Source of the DNA: Bradyrhizobium sp. SZCCHNS1050
Lineage (GTDB): Bacteria > Pseudomonadota > Alphaproteobacteria > Rhizobiales > Xanthobacteraceae
Length of the DNA stretch: 64,000 bases
Assembly (NCBI RefSeq): GCF_032484785.1
Contig: NZ_JAUETR010000002.1
Coordinates: 620,001 to 684,000, forward strand
Direction: 5' to 3'
The position numbers and the translations under genes are program-made. Below the pieces are notes generated by a model that ran no database searches, was not told the DNA's origin, and saw nothing but the letters and a program-made list of their open reading frames with translations. Shown here in pieces: positions 14,551 through 24,235 of the stretch. Position 1 is the first letter of the stretch; every line of letters begins with the position of its first letter.

Positions 14551-15552
14551 TCAGTCGAGGTGGAACTTCGCCAACTGGCGGTGCTCCGCGCGGATGTAGC
14601 GCACCGTGCCGGTGACCGAGCGCATCACGACGGTCTCGGTCTCGATCACGCCGTCCTTGCGGAACTTGACGCCGGAGAGCAGCGAGCCGGTGGTGACGCC
14701 GGTGGCCGCGAACAGACAGTCGCCGCGGGCCATGTCCTCGATGCCGTAGATCATCTTGGGATCACCGACGCCCATCTTGTGGGCGCGCTCGCGCTTCTCC
14801 TCGGTGTCGAGGATCAGGCGGCACTGCATCTGGCCGCCAATGCAGCGCAGCGCCACCGCGGCCAGCACGCCTTCCGGCGCGCCGCCGGTGCCGAGATACA
14901 TGTCGACGCCGGTGTTGTCGGGATCGGCGCAGTGGATCACGCCGGCGACGTCGCCGTCAGTGATCAGGCGCACCGCGGCGCCGGTCGAGCGGACGCCCTG
15001 AATGATGTCAGCGTGGCGCGGACGGTCGAGCACCAGCACCGTGATCGCGCCGGGCTCGACGCCCTTGGCCTTGGCGAGCCGTCGCACGTTGTCGGCCGGC
15101 GTCGCGTCGATGTCGACGACGCCCTTGGCGTAGCCGGGGCCGACCGCGATCTTCTGCATGTAGACGTCGGGGGCATGCAGCAGCGTGCCGCCATCGGCCA
15201 TCGCCATGGTCGCGATCGCGCCCGGCATGTTCTTGGCGCACAGGGTCGTCCCCTCGAGCGGGTCGACCGCGATGTCGACCTTGGGCCCGGCATTGAGGCC
15301 GACCTTCTCGCCGATATAGAGCATGGGCGCCTCGTCACGCTCGCCCTCGCCGATCACGACCGTGCCCTCGATCGGCAGCTTGTTGAGCTCGCGGCGCATC
15401 GCATCCACGGCCGCCTGGTCGGCCGGCTTTTCCTGGCCGTGGCCGCGCAACCGCGCCGCCGACACCGCCGCCCGTTCGGTCACGCGCACCAGCTCCAGCG
15501 TCAGGATGCGCTCGAGCAGCAATTGTTGCGGGACAGAAATCTGCGTCGACAT
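14551..15552 (-). CDS. glpX: class II fructose-1,6-bisphosphatase
   Basis: A 333-residue GlpX-type phosphatase that converts fructose-1,6-bisphosphate to fructose-6-phosphate in gluconeogenesis and, in autotrophic relatives, the Calvin cycle. Recognisable segments are ADQAAVDAMR near residue 45, GEGERDEAPML (metal-binding Glu/Asp), the DPLEGTTLCA loop around 98 and LGTGGAPEGVLAA. The length is normal. It lies downstream of hom on the same strand, with a 204-bp gap holding a GC-rich hairpin. Confidence 0.95.
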   Translation of the reverse strand: MSTQISVPQQLLLERILTLELVRVTERAAVSAARLRGHGQEKPADQAAVDAMRRELNKLPIEGTVVIGEGERDEAPMLYIGEKVGLNAGPKVDIAVDPLEGTTLCAKNMPGAIATMAMADGGTLLHAPDVYMQKIAVGPGYAKGVVDIDATPADNVRRLAKAKGVEPGAITVLVLDRPRHADIIQGVRSTGAAVRLITDGDVAGVIHCADPDNTGVDMYLGTGGAPEGVLAAVALRCIGGQMQCRLILDTEEKRERAHKMGVGDPKMIYGIEDMARGDCLFAATGVTTGSLLSGVKFRKDGVIETETVVMRSVTGTVRYIRAEHRQLAKFHLD

Positions 15553-15610
15553 CGATCAACTCCTCAAGACGTCAAGGCGGACATCCGCCATCAAAATCTA
15601 CCGCTCGCAC

Positions 15611-15628
15611 GCCGCCCCCCTGGGCGGC
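15611..15628. other. GC-rich hairpin between hom and glpX
   Basis: GCCGCCC (15611-15617) and GGGCGGC (15622-15628) form a 7-bp stem with a 4-base loop, 129 bases beyond the hom stop codon. No T-run follows on either strand, so it is not a classical intrinsic terminator. It may slow transcription or protect the hom mRNA end, or belong to the glpX 5' leader. Confidence 0.35.
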
Positions 15629-15756
15629 ATCCGGGTCAGGCGGTCGGCACGAACGGCCGCTCCCCGCCTGTCTATTCTCCCGGTTTGAGCATGAACCTAT
15701 ACCAAACGCCACGCGTTTGTTTGAGCAGGGACAAGTGGTTCCCTGGGCATCATGCG

Positions 15757-17076
15757 CTAGTTCTTCTCGATCCGGATCACCTGCGGCTTGCCGCTGATGA
15801 CCTTGTCGCGCTGCACCGCCTGGAGCGCACGATGCACGGCGTCCTCGTGTGTCGCATAGGTGATCAGGATGACCGGCACCGGCGCAGACTTGCCGGCCGT
15901 CTTCGCCGGCTCGCTGCCATTGGGATGGCGCTGCACGATCGATTCGATCGAGATCTTCTGCTCGGCGAGCCGGGTGGCGATGGTCGCGGCCGTGCCGGCG
16001 TGGTCACGCGCCATCAGGCGGATGTAATAGCCACCCTCGTGCCGCTCCATGGGCGCCTTCTCGGTCGCCTGCAGCCTGTCGACCGGACGCCCGAACGGCG
16101 CGGCGCGGATGCCGCGCGCGACGTCGGCAATGTCGGCGACGACGGCGGACGCCGTCGCGGCGCCCCCTGCTCCCGGACCGACCAGCGTGATCGGCGGGAT
16201 ACCGTCGCCGTCGATCGTGACCGCGTTGGTGACGCCCATCACCTGGGCGATCGAGGAGGATTTCGGCACCATCGTCGGGTGCACCCGCTGCTCGATGCCC
16301 TTGGCGGTGCGCACGGCAACGCCAAGCAGCTTGACGCGGTAGCCGAGCTCCGCCGCCGCGCGCAGGTCCTCCGGCGCGATCGAGGAGATGCCTTCGACAT
16401 AGACCGAGTTCTGCGCCACCTGGGTGCCGAAGGCGAGGCTCGCCAGGATCGCGAGCTTCTGCGCGGTGTCGTGGCCATGGATGTCGAACGACGGATCGGC
16501 CTCGGCATAGCCGAGACGCTGGGCGTCCTTCAGACATTCGTCGAACGACAGCCCCTCCTGCTCCATCCGAGTCAGGATGTAGTTGCAGGTGCCGTTGAGG
16601 ATGCCATAGACGCGGCTGATGCCGGTGCCGGTGAGCCCTTCGCGCAGGGTCTTGACCACCGGAATGGCCGCGCCGACGGCGGCTTCGAAGTTCAGCGCAC
16701 CGCCATGCTTCTCGGCCGCCTTGGCGAGCTTCAGGCCATGCTTGGCGATCAGCGCCTTGTTGGCCGTCACCACCGACTTGCCGGCCTTGAGAGCGGTGTC
16801 GATCGCCGACAGCGCGGGATCGCCGGCACCGCCCATCAGCTCGACCAGGCAGTCGATTTCGGGATCGCTCGCCAGCGCGATCGGATCCTTGGCCCATTTG
16901 ATCCCGGACAGATCGATGCCGCGCTTCTTGGCCTTCGACCGCGCCGTCACGGCGACGACCTTCACCGGGCGCCCCGTGCGTTCGGTGAGCACGCGTCCCT
17001 CACGCTCGATGAGACGAACGACCTCGACACCCACGGTGCCGAGGCCCGCGATGCCCACTCTCAGGGGTGCGACCAT
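15757..17076 (-). CDS. hom: homoserine dehydrogenase
   Basis: A 439-residue monofunctional homoserine dehydrogenase, reducing aspartate semialdehyde to homoserine for threonine, methionine and isoleucine synthesis. The NAD(P) motif VGIAGLGTVGVEVV occupies residues 6-19. The catalytic region shows VTANKALIAKHG, NFEAAVGAAIPV and the LNGTCNYILTRME segment. An ACT domain lies at about 355-435, allowing threonine feedback. The start is ATG 17076, 39 bases after the aminotransferase stop codon on the same strand, so the two probably form one transcript. Confidence 0.96.
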   Translation of the reverse strand: MVAPLRVGIAGLGTVGVEVVRLIEREGRVLTERTGRPVKVVAVTARSKAKKRGIDLSGIKWAKDPIALASDPEIDCLVELMGGAGDPALSAIDTALKAGKSVVTANKALIAKHGLKLAKAAEKHGGALNFEAAVGAAIPVVKTLREGLTGTGISRVYGILNGTCNYILTRMEQEGLSFDECLKDAQRLGYAEADPSFDIHGHDTAQKLAILASLAFGTQVAQNSVYVEGISSIAPEDLRAAAELGYRVKLLGVAVRTAKGIEQRVHPTMVPKSSSIAQVMGVTNAVTIDGDGIPPITLVGPGAGGAATASAVVADIADVARGIRAAPFGRPVDRLQATEKAPMERHEGGYYIRLMARDHAGTAATIATRLAEQKISIESIVQRHPNGSEPAKTAGKSAPVPVILITYATHEDAVHRALQAVQRDKVISGKPQVIRIEKN

Positions 17077-17115
17077 GGAATCAAAGAACCTGTCGAAAGG
17101 AAAGTACGGGAGGGC

Positions 17116-18336
17116 TCAGCGCCGGTTGGCGATGGGAACGACGTTGTGCAACGTTTCGATCCCGCTTTCAAGGAAGCGGCGGACGCCGCGCGCGGCCTGC
17201 CGGATGCGCTGCTCGTTCTCGACCATCGCGATGCGGACATAGCCTTCGCCATGTTCGCCGAAGCCGACGCCCGGCGACACCGCGACGCCGGACTTCTCGA
17301 CCATGAGCGTCGCGAACTGCATGCTGCCGAGGCTCTTGAACTTCTCCGGCAAAGGCGCCCAGGCGAACATCGACGCCTCCGGCGACGGGATCTCCCAGCC
17401 GGCCCGGCCGAACGCCTCGACCAGTGTGTCGCGGCGCTTGCGGTAGACGTCGCGCATCTCGCGAATGCAGTCGTCGGGACCGTTCAGAGCAGCCGTGGCC
17501 GCGACCTGCACCGGCGTGAACGCGCCGTAGTCGAGATAGGATTTCACGCGCGCGAGCGCCGCGATGATGCGCTCGTTGCCGACGGCAAAGCCCATGCGCC
17601 AACCGGCCATCGAATAGGTCTTCGACATCGAGGTGAACTCGACCGCGACATCCATCGCGCCAGGCACCTGCAGCACCGACGGCGGCGGGTTCTTGTCGTC
17701 GAAATACACCTCGGCATAAGCGAGGTCCGACAGGATCAGGATCTCGTGCTTCTTCGCGAATGCGACGAGGTCGCGATAGAAGTCGAGGCTCGCGACATAG
17801 GCGGTCGGGTTGCTCGGATAGCAGACGATCAGCGCAAGCGGCTTCGGGATGGAATGAATGATCGCGCGCTCGGCCGCCTCGAAGAACTGCGGCGTCGGCT
17901 CGGAAGGCACCGACCGGATCACGCCGCCCGCCATCAGGAAGCCGAAGGCGTGGATCGGATAGCTCGGATTCGGGCAGAGAATGACGTCGCCCGGCGCGGT
18001 GATCGCCTGCGCGACGTTGGCAAAGCCTTCCTTGGAGCCGAGCGTCGCCACGATCTGGGTGTCGGGATTGAGCTTCACCCCGAAACGGCGATCGTAATAG
18101 GCTGCTTGCGCCCGGCGCAGTCCGACGATGCCGCGCGAGGCCGAATAGCGGTCGGTCCGCGGCTTGCCCAGGGTCTCCCTGAGCTTCTCCAGCACGTGCG
18201 GCGGCGCCGGCAGATCCGGATTGCCCATGCCGAGATCGATGATGTCGGCCCCGGCGTTCCGCGCGGCCGCCTTGGCCCGGTTGACCTGCTCGAACACGTA
18301 AGGCGGCAGACGGCGGATGCGATAGAAATCTTCCAT
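17116..18336 (-). CDS. alaC: AlaC-like PLP-dependent aminotransferase
   Basis: A 406-residue class I/II aminotransferase, closest by eye to E. coli AlaC (glutamate-pyruvate transaminase); such proteins are also named LL-diaminopimelate aminotransferase. The RRLPPYVFEQVN start, IIDLGMGNPDLPAPPH, YPSNPTAYVAS and SMSKTYSMAGWRMGF (PLP-binding Lys) are all present. The ATG at 18336 gives the family N-terminus; an upstream in-frame ATG adds 44 Ala/Pro-rich residues and was rejected. It sits upstream of hom with a 39-base gap, linking it to amino-acid synthesis. The exact amino donor is not determinable. Confidence 0.88.
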   Translation of the reverse strand: MEDFYRIRRLPPYVFEQVNRAKAAARNAGADIIDLGMGNPDLPAPPHVLEKLRETLGKPRTDRYSASRGIVGLRRAQAAYYDRRFGVKLNPDTQIVATLGSKEGFANVAQAITAPGDVILCPNPSYPIHAFGFLMAGGVIRSVPSEPTPQFFEAAERAIIHSIPKPLALIVCYPSNPTAYVASLDFYRDLVAFAKKHEILILSDLAYAEVYFDDKNPPPSVLQVPGAMDVAVEFTSMSKTYSMAGWRMGFAVGNERIIAALARVKSYLDYGAFTPVQVAATAALNGPDDCIREMRDVYRKRRDTLVEAFGRAGWEIPSPEASMFAWAPLPEKFKSLGSMQFATLMVEKSGVAVSPGVGFGEHGEGYVRIAMVENEQRIRQAARGVRRFLESGIETLHNVVPIANRR

Positions 18337-18569
18337 GGGTCTCTCGGCTCCGGCAACCGGGGGCGGATTCGCCAGCAGAGCTGGCGCTGCGGCGGCGCAC
18401 GCCATGCCTTGAAACCGGTGCTGGATCAGGAGCTTAGCACGGGCTCGCGGCTTGGCTGGCAACGACACGCGGAGGTGTTGATTCCGGTTGTTTTATCATG
18501 GCCGCCGCGCCGCGCCAGACAATTACGCCGCTCCGGGCGGCCGATCGCCCAGCCCTTGTCCCTGGCCGA

Positions 18570-18989
18570 TCATTTGGGCCTGGTGCTGGTGCCCGCCGAG
18601 GCTTGGCGGTCGCGCGCCGCGAGCAGCTCCTTTTCGATCTTGTCGCGCTCCTGCGGCGAGATGATCGGCGCATCGCGGTCGCGCGGCACGTCGTTGACGG
18701 GCAGATACCCGCCCGGCTCCTTGGGCCGGGCGATCGCATCCGCGTCGAGCGAAGGCATGTCCGCTATTGGACTGGAGCACCCGGCAAGCGCGAGCGCGCC
18801 GAACACAACGAGCCCCGCAACAGGGGCGCGCCGTCCCGAACTCCAGCCTCGCCCCTGCGTCCCCACGCGCACGTCCCTCAGCCCCCAACTTCCAGTCGAC
18901 GGTCCCCGGCCCGACCGCAACGCGGCGCATTTTGCCGCAGCACAACCAATTGTCACTCGAAACGTGACCGGCTTGAACAGGAATTTCAT
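18570..18989 (-). CDS. small lipoprotein, unknown function
   Basis: Up to 139 residues. A lipobox LAGC lies at about residues 68-71, after the hydrophobic stretch VAGLVVFGALA, so lipid attachment to that Cys is expected. The mature part is only about 70 residues, with PGGYLPVNDVPRDRD and a basic C-terminal helix. The long head before the signal sequence is unusual; a start further in, for example a GTG near 18872, would give a normal lipoprotein signal peptide. No function is recognised. It is divergent from phaC. Confidence 0.6.
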   Translation of the reverse strand: MKFLFKPVTFRVTIGCAAAKCAALRSGRGPSTGSWGLRDVRVGTQGRGWSSGRRAPVAGLVVFGALALAGCSSPIADMPSLDADAIARPKEPGGYLPVNDVPRDRDAPIISPQERDKIEKELLAARDRQASAGTSTRPK

Positions 18990-19127
18990 CCAGCTACGTG
19001 ATCATGATGTCGGAAGCGAGAGATTTTTTCGCAACGCAACAATCAGAAATCGAATTTGCCGCAAACTCGCGGATTATTGATCTCGCTCGGTGACGAAACG
19101 GTCCCGACGCGATAGTGTGATCCAGCC

Positions 19128-20933
19128 ATGACCGACGTTCAGAACAGCAGCAATCCAGAAAAAACATTCGATGCGGAAGCGTTCGCGATGAACATCGCGA
19201 AAGCCATGGAAAGCAGCGGCAAGGCGCTCTCGGCCTACCTGAAGCCGCGCGAGACGGGCGAAGTTCAGGACCGGCCACCAACCGAATTGACCGAAGTCGT
19301 CAAATCCTTCACCGCCGTCGCCGACTACTGGCTGTCGGACAAGGATCGCGCCAGCGACATCCAGACCAAGATCGCCAAGGGCTATCTCGATTTGTGGGGC
19401 TCGGCCGCGCGCCGTCTCGCCGGCGAAGACGTACCCCCGGCCATTTCGCCCTCCCCGCGCGACAAGCGCTTCGCCGATCCGGAATGGAAGTCGAACCAGT
19501 TCTTCGATTTCGTGATGCAGGCCTATCTGCTGACGACGCAGTGGGCGCAGGACCTTGTCCACAATGCCGAGGGCCTCGATCCGCACACGCGCAAGAAGGC
19601 CGAGTTCTACGTCAACCAGATCACCAATGCGCTGGCGCCCTCGAATTTCGTCCTGACCAATCCGGAGGTGCTGCGGCAGACGGTAGCGTCGAGCGGCGAT
19701 AATCTTGTGCGTGGCATGCAGATGCTCGCGGAGGACATCGAGGCCGGCAAGGGCTCGCTGAAGATCCGCCAGTCCGACCCGGCCAATCTCGAGGTCGGCG
19801 TCAACATGGCGACGACGCCGGGCAAGGTGATCTTCCAGAACGAGATGATGCAGCTGATCCAGTACGCGCCGTCGACGGAGAGCGTGCTGCGGACGCCGCT
19901 CCTGATCGTGCCGCCCTGGATCAACAAGTTCTACATCCTCGATCTGCGCCCGGAGAAATCCTTCATCAAATGGTGCGTCGATCAGGGCCTGACGGTGTTC
20001 GTGATCTCCTGGGTCAATCCCGACAAGTCGCTCGGGACCAAGACCTGGGAGGACTACATGAAGGAAGGCCCGCTCACCGCGATGGACGTCATCGAGAAGG
20101 TGACGGGCGAGATGAAGGTGCACACGCTCGGCTATTGCGTCGGCGGCACCATGCTGGCGACGACGCTCGCCTGGCTGGCCGACAAGCGCCGCCAGCGCGT
20201 GACCTCGGCGACCTTCCTCGCCGCACAGGTCGACTTCACCCATGCCGGTGATCTCCTGGTGTTCGTCGACGAGACCCAGATCTCGGCGCTGGAGCGCGAC
20301 ATGCAGGCCTCGGGCGTGCTCGAGGGCAGCAAGATGGCGATGGCCTTCAACATGCTGCGCTCGAACGACCTGATCTGGTCCTATGTCGTCAACAACTACC
20401 TGAAGGGCCAGCCGCCGCAGGCATTCGACCTGCTGCACTGGAACTCGGACGCCACGCGGATGTCGGCGGCGAACCATTCCTACTACCTGCGCAACTGCTA
20501 TCTGGAGAACCGGCTGACGCAGGGCACGATGGTGCTGGACAACACGCTGCTGGATCTCTCCAAGGTGAAGGTGCCGGTCTACAACCTCGCCACCCGCGAG
20601 GACCACATCGCGCCGGCCGACTCCGTGCTGTACGGATCGCAATTTTTCGGCGGTCCGGTGAAGTACGTGCTTTCGGGCTCGGGCCACATCGCCGGCGTCG
20701 TCAATCCCCCCTCCTCCGGCAAGTATCAGTACTGGACCAATGACCAGATCCACGACATCTCGCTGAAGGACTGGATGAAGGGCGCACAGGAGCACAAGGG
20801 CTCGTGGTGGCCGGACTGGCGCGAATGGCTGAGCCAGCTCGATCCGGAAGAGGTGCCCGCGCGCGGCGTCGGCAGCGAGGCCTATCCACCGCTCGAGGAT
20901 GCGCCGGGCTCCTATGTCCGCGTCCGCGCATAG
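19128..20933 (+). CDS. phaC: class I poly(3-hydroxyalkanoate) synthase
   Basis: A 601-residue PHA synthase polymerising 3-hydroxyacyl-CoA into storage polyester at the granule surface. The lipase-like box is GYCVGG with nucleophile Cys337. The catalytic Asp lies in [14 protein letters not shown] and the His in SGSGHIAG near the C-terminus, all in the usual order. The N-terminal PhaC_N domain covers about residues 60-230. Length fits class I enzymes, which act without a PhaE partner. No phaA, phaB, phaR or phasin gene is adjacent, so phaC stands alone. A MAPEG gene follows 73 bases downstream. Confidence 0.96.
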   Translation: MTDVQNSSNPEKTFDAEAFAMNIAKAMESSGKALSAYLKPRETGEVQDRPPTELTEVVKSFTAVADYWLSDKDRASDIQTKIAKGYLDLWGSAARRLAGEDVPPAISPSPRDKRFADPEWKSNQFFDFVMQAYLLTTQWAQDLVHNAEGLDPHTRKKAEFYVNQITNALAPSNFVLTNPEVLRQTVASSGDNLVRGMQMLAEDIEAGKGSLKIRQSDPANLEVGVNMATTPGKVIFQNEMMQLIQYAPSTESVLRTPLLIVPPWINKFYILDLRPEKSFIKWCVDQGLTVFVISWVNPDKSLGTKTWEDYMKEGPLTAMDVIEKVTGEMKVHTLGYCVGGTMLATTLAWLADKRRQRVTSATFLAAQVDFTHAGDLLVFVDETQISALERDMQASGVLEGSKMAMAFNMLRSNDLIWSYVVNNYLKGQPPQAFDLLHWNSDATRMSAANHSYYLRNCYLENRLTQGTMVLDNTLLDLSKVKVPVYNLATREDHIAPADSVLYGSQFFGGPVKYVLSGSGHIAGVVNPPSSGKYQYWTNDQIHDISLKDWMKGAQEHKGSWWPDWREWLSQLDPEEVPARGVGSEAYPPLEDAPGSYVRVRA

Positions 20934-21006
20934 CGCGATCCGCCGCGATTGACTATAAACGCTCCGTCCCGCCGGGACGGGACGGGAATCAGTTGAGGGG
21001 ATCTCG

Positions 21007-21405
21007 ATGACGCGCGAACTGTTCTGGCTGACGCTCACGGTCATTCTGACCGGCCTGCTGTGGGTTCCCTACATCCTGAACCGCTGCCAGGTCCGCGGCC
21101 TGACGGGCGCGATGGCCAACCCCTCCCGCAACGACAAGCCGCACGCGCCGTGGGCGACCCGGCTGATGTTCGCGCACGACAACGCGGTCGAGAACCTCGT
21201 GATCTTCGCGCCGCTGGTGCTGATCCTCAACGCGATCGACTATTCGACCAAATGGACCGTGCTCGCCTGCGCCGTCTATTTCTGGTCGCGCGTCGCCCAC
21301 GTCATCGTCTACGCGATCGGCCTGCCCGTATTTCGCACCCTTGCGTTCGTCGTCGGCTTCATCGCCCAGGCCGTCCTGGCGCTCGCGATCTTCGGCTGGC
21401 TCTAG
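21007..21405 (+). CDS. MAPEG-family membrane protein
   Basis: A 132-residue integral membrane protein with four hydrophobic segments (about 5-22, 58-78, 82-100 and 108-130). It shows the MAPEG (eicosanoid/glutathione metabolism) pattern: RCQVRG after helix one and AHDNAVENLVIFAPLVL with the conserved Asn/Glu in helix two. Bacterial members include glutathione-transferase-like and unassigned proteins. An AGGGGATC-type ribosome-binding site lies 6-7 bases before ATG. It follows phaC and is convergent with the LacI-type regulator gene. Confidence 0.85.
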   Translation: MTRELFWLTLTVILTGLLWVPYILNRCQVRGLTGAMANPSRNDKPHAPWATRLMFAHDNAVENLVIFAPLVLILNAIDYSTKWTVLACAVYFWSRVAHVIVYAIGLPVFRTLAFVVGFIAQAVLALAIFGWL

Positions 21406-21414
21406 GCCTGTCGG

Positions 21415-22464
21415 CTAGGGAAGATTGTCCCGCAGGAAGATGTCGATGCGGATGCGCTCCTGATCGGGGCTGATCGGCTCGCCCGAGCAATGCGCGAGCA
21501 GGACGCGCGCAGCCGAGCGCGCCTCGTGGCCGGGATCCTGGTTGATGATGGCGTCGCACGTGCCGCGGACCAGGAACCGCCTGGTGTGCTGGGTCAGCTC
21601 ATGAGTGATCCAGACCACCTCCCGGGCGCGGCCGGATGCCTCGAGCGCATCGGCGATGCCACGGTTGCCGGCGCCACAACAGTAGATGCCGCGCAGATCC
21701 GGATGGCGCGCGAGCAGCGCGGCGGTCAGCTCCCGCGTGCGCTCGCTCTCATCGCGGCCTTCGATGGCCGGAAGCGCGAGCAGGTTCGGGTACTCGCTGG
21801 ACAGGATCTGGTGAAAGCCGAATTGCCGCTCGGCGTGATCGCGCAGCGACAATGATCCCGCGATCACGGCAACCGTCCCCTCGCGACCGCCGAGATAGCG
21901 CCCCATCAGCGTGGCCGCCGTCCGCCCCGCGGCAGGGTTGTCGATGCCGACGTAGTGCAGGCGGCGCGAGCTCGGGGCGTCCGAGACCAGGGTCACCACC
22001 GCGACGCCGCGCGCGGTGAGTTCGTCGATCGCGGCGCGCACTCTGGGGTGATCCAGCGCGATGACCGCAACGCCCTGATAGGCCGGCGACAGGTTCTCCA
22101 GCGCACCGGCCAGCACGTCAGGATCGAACACGTCGACGTGGAGGATATCGATGAAGCCGCGCTGACCGGCCAGCCACTCTGCCGTGCGCTGGACCTGCTC
22201 GGTCAGGATGGTCATGAAGCTGTTGCCACCGGTCGGCAGCACGAAGGCAAAGCGGAAGCTCTGGCCGCGCGCGAGCCGTGCCGCTGCGACGTCGGCGCGA
22301 TAACCCAGCTTGGCAACAGCGGCCTCCACCCGGGCAACGGTCTTGGCACGCACGCCCTCGCGTCGGTTGATGACGCGGTCGACGGTGGCGAGCGACACGC
22401 CCGCCGTCCGCGCGACGTCCTCCAGCGTGGCCCGGACCGGTAACGGGTTCGCGTCAGCCGTCAC
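21415..22464 (-). CDS. LacI-family regulator of the sugar uptake operon
   Basis: A 349-residue LacI/GalR regulator. The helix-turn-helix reads ATLEDVARTAGVSLATVDRVINRREGVRAKT near the N-terminus, followed by a periplasmic-binding-protein-like sugar domain (AFVLPTGGNSFM, VSDAPSSRRLHYVGIDN). The GTG at 22464 overlaps the TGA of the ThuA-like gene, suggesting translational coupling; an ATG at 22479 would add five residues. As the last gene of the operon it probably represses the unit through the palindrome at 27373-27390. The inducer would be the transported sugar or its 3-keto product. Confidence 0.87.
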   Translation of the reverse strand: MTADANPLPVRATLEDVARTAGVSLATVDRVINRREGVRAKTVARVEAAVAKLGYRADVAAARLARGQSFRFAFVLPTGGNSFMTILTEQVQRTAEWLAGQRGFIDILHVDVFDPDVLAGALENLSPAYQGVAVIALDHPRVRAAIDELTARGVAVVTLVSDAPSSRRLHYVGIDNPAAGRTAATLMGRYLGGREGTVAVIAGSLSLRDHAERQFGFHQILSSEYPNLLALPAIEGRDESERTRELTAALLARHPDLRGIYCCGAGNRGIADALEASGRAREVVWITHELTQHTRRFLVRGTCDAIINQDPGHEARSAARVLLAHCSGEPISPDQERIRIDIFLRDNLP

Positions 22465-23105
22465 TCGCGCGCCGCCCATAGCATGCCGCGGGTCATCAAC
22501 GTCCGGATCTCCGGCACGTCGAGCTCGTAGGCACGGTGGCCGAGGGAGGAATAGAACACCCTGCCCGCGCCGTAACGCTTCTTCCAGACCACCGGCATCA
22601 CCACCCCCTCGATCCATGGGGCGTGCTCTCCGGTGAAGGTCGTGGTCGCCAACACCTCGTTGGCCGGATCGACGTGCATGTAATACTGCTCGGAACGGTG
22701 CTCGAAACTTGTCAGGCCCTTCATGATGGGATCGTCCGGCCTGGTCAAGTCGACCCGGTAGTCGATGATGTTGCCGGGATGGGTGACCCATTGCCCGCCG
22801 CACAGGAACTGGTAGTCGACCGAATCGCGGAAGGCATCGCACATGCCGCCATGATGGCCGGCGAGCCCAACGCCGCTGCGCACCGCCGCGCAGAGGTTGA
22901 GCGCTTCCGCCTTCTCGATCTTGGACATCGTGTAGATCGGGATGATCAGCGACAGATCGTGGATCGCAGGATCTGCGAACGCGGCCGTCGTGGTCTCGAT
23001 CCGCACCTCGAAGCCTTCCGCCTTGAGCCAGCCGCGGATCATCGAGGCACAGAGATCGGGGTCATGTCCTGGCCAGCCGCCCCATACAATCATTGCCTTG
23101 CGCAT
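22461..23105 (-). CDS. ThuA-domain protein
   Basis: A 214-residue protein of the ThuA-like (class I glutamine amidotransferase-like) fold. It has WGGWPGHDPDLCASM at the start, IIPIYTM, the GVGLAGHHGGMCDAF loop in the position of the family active site, and GRVFYSSLGHRAYEL towards the end. In Sinorhizobium, ThuA acts with the dehydrogenase ThuB on trehalose-type disaccharides. It starts 10 bases after the Gfo/Idh gene and overlaps the regulator gene by 4 bases, so it is firmly inside the operon. The substrate here is not known. Confidence 0.87.
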   Translation of the reverse strand: MRKAMIVWGGWPGHDPDLCASMIRGWLKAEGFEVRIETTTAAFADPAIHDLSLIIPIYTMSKIEKAEALNLCAAVRSGVGLAGHHGGMCDAFRDSVDYQFLCGGQWVTHPGNIIDYRVDLTRPDDPIMKGLTSFEHRSEQYYMHVDPANEVLATTTFTGEHAPWIEGVVMPVVWKKRYGAGRVFYSSLGHRAYELDVPEIRTLMTRGMLWAARE

Positions 23106-23115
23106 GTCTCTGTCC

Positions 23116-24213
23116 TCAGTCGATCTGTCCGGTGTCGCGTCCAACAGGCAAAATCGCCGGCCGCTCCACGCCGCTCTCGATCTTGACCCGCCGCCCTTCG
23201 CTTGCGGAGGTCTGGAACGCCTCCATGACCTCCAGCACGTGGAAGGCGAGCGCACCGCTGGCCCGATGCGGCCGGTCGTTCAGGATCGCGGTCGCCATAT
23301 CGGCCACGCCGATGGAGCGGAACTCGCCGTCGACGTGACCATGCGTCAACGGCATCGTCTGCCAGTCGCCGCCGGTCTTGGCGACCTGCACCTCGCCGCC
23401 GAAGCGGTTGGGGTCCGGCACCAGCATGCTGCCCTCGGCGCCATAGATCTCGATGGGCGCGTGCCGGTGCTTCGGAACGTCGAAACTCATGGTGACCGAG
23501 ACCACCGCCCCGCTCTCGAACTCGAGCGTGCCCGCGACGTGGGTCGCGACCTCGACCGGGATCAGCGTGCCGTTCATCGGCTGGCTGGTGACCAGGCGTT
23601 CGGATCTCGGGCGCGCGGTCGAGCCCATCACGCTCGCGACCGGGCCAAGCAACTGCACCAGATCGGTGATGTAGTATGGGCCCATGTCGAGCATCGGGCC
23701 GCCGCCGCGCAGGTAATAGAAGCCCGGCGCCGGATGCCAGCGCTCATGGCCGGGACAGCCGAAGAACGCGCTGCCCGCGACAGGCGTGCCGATCGCGCCG
23801 TCGTCGATCAGCTTGCGCGCGGTCTGGTGGCCGCCGCCGAGGAACGTGTCGGGCGCGCAGCCGACCCGCAGGTTCTTCTGCGCGGCAAGCTCGATCACCT
23901 TGCGGGCTTCCGCGACGTCGATTCCGAGCGGCTTCTCGGAATGAACGTGCTTGCCGGCATTTAGCACGGCGAGACTGACGTCGGTATGGGCGAGCGGCAC
24001 GGTGAGATTGATGACGATCTCGACGTCATCGCGCTTCAGCAATTGATCGACCCGCATCGCCGGCAGGCCGAAGGCTGCGCCCTGTCGCTCGGCTGCGTCG
24101 CTGCGCATGTCGGCGAGCGCCTTGATGTCCAGAACGGGGAAGCGCTGGGCCGCCTTCAGATAGGCGGTGCTGATGTTGCCGCAGCCGATGATGCCGATGC
24201 CGACTTTTCTCAT
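23116..24213 (-). CDS. Gfo/Idh/MocA-family sugar dehydrogenase
   Basis: A 365-residue NAD(P)-dependent oxidoreductase. The N-terminal Rossmann motif is IGIIGCGNISTAYLKAA, and the HSEKPLGIDVAEAR segment carries the conserved Lys. The C-terminal alpha/beta domain includes LDMGPYYITDLVQLLG. Such enzymes oxidise sugars, often at C3. Directly followed by a ThuA-like gene, it plays the role of ThuB in rhizobial thu loci, which is inference from pairing. It is separated from the upstream permease gene by 22 bases. Confidence 0.9.
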   Translation of the reverse strand: MRKVGIGIIGCGNISTAYLKAAQRFPVLDIKALADMRSDAAERQGAAFGLPAMRVDQLLKRDDVEIVINLTVPLAHTDVSLAVLNAGKHVHSEKPLGIDVAEARKVIELAAQKNLRVGCAPDTFLGGGHQTARKLIDDGAIGTPVAGSAFFGCPGHERWHPAPGFYYLRGGGPMLDMGPYYITDLVQLLGPVASVMGSTARPRSERLVTSQPMNGTLIPVEVATHVAGTLEFESGAVVSVTMSFDVPKHRHAPIEIYGAEGSMLVPDPNRFGGEVQVAKTGGDWQTMPLTHGHVDGEFRSIGVADMATAILNDRPHRASGALAFHVLEVMEAFQTSASEGRRVKIESGVERPAILPVGRDTGQID

Positions 24214-24235
24214 TGGGGTCTCCGTGAGGTCCGGT

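Noticed and set aside
13846-19080. A 1744-codon open frame on the plus strand
   Set aside because: It runs antisense over the dehalogenase-like gene, glpX, hom, alaC and the lipoprotein gene, all with clear family motifs. Its translation is His/Arg/Asp-rich without domains, a normal effect of high-GC codon bias.
20945-20995. Intrinsic terminator after phaC
   Set aside because: A short GTCCCG/CGGGAC dyad is present but there is no T-run, and the next gene follows on the same strand after 73 bases.
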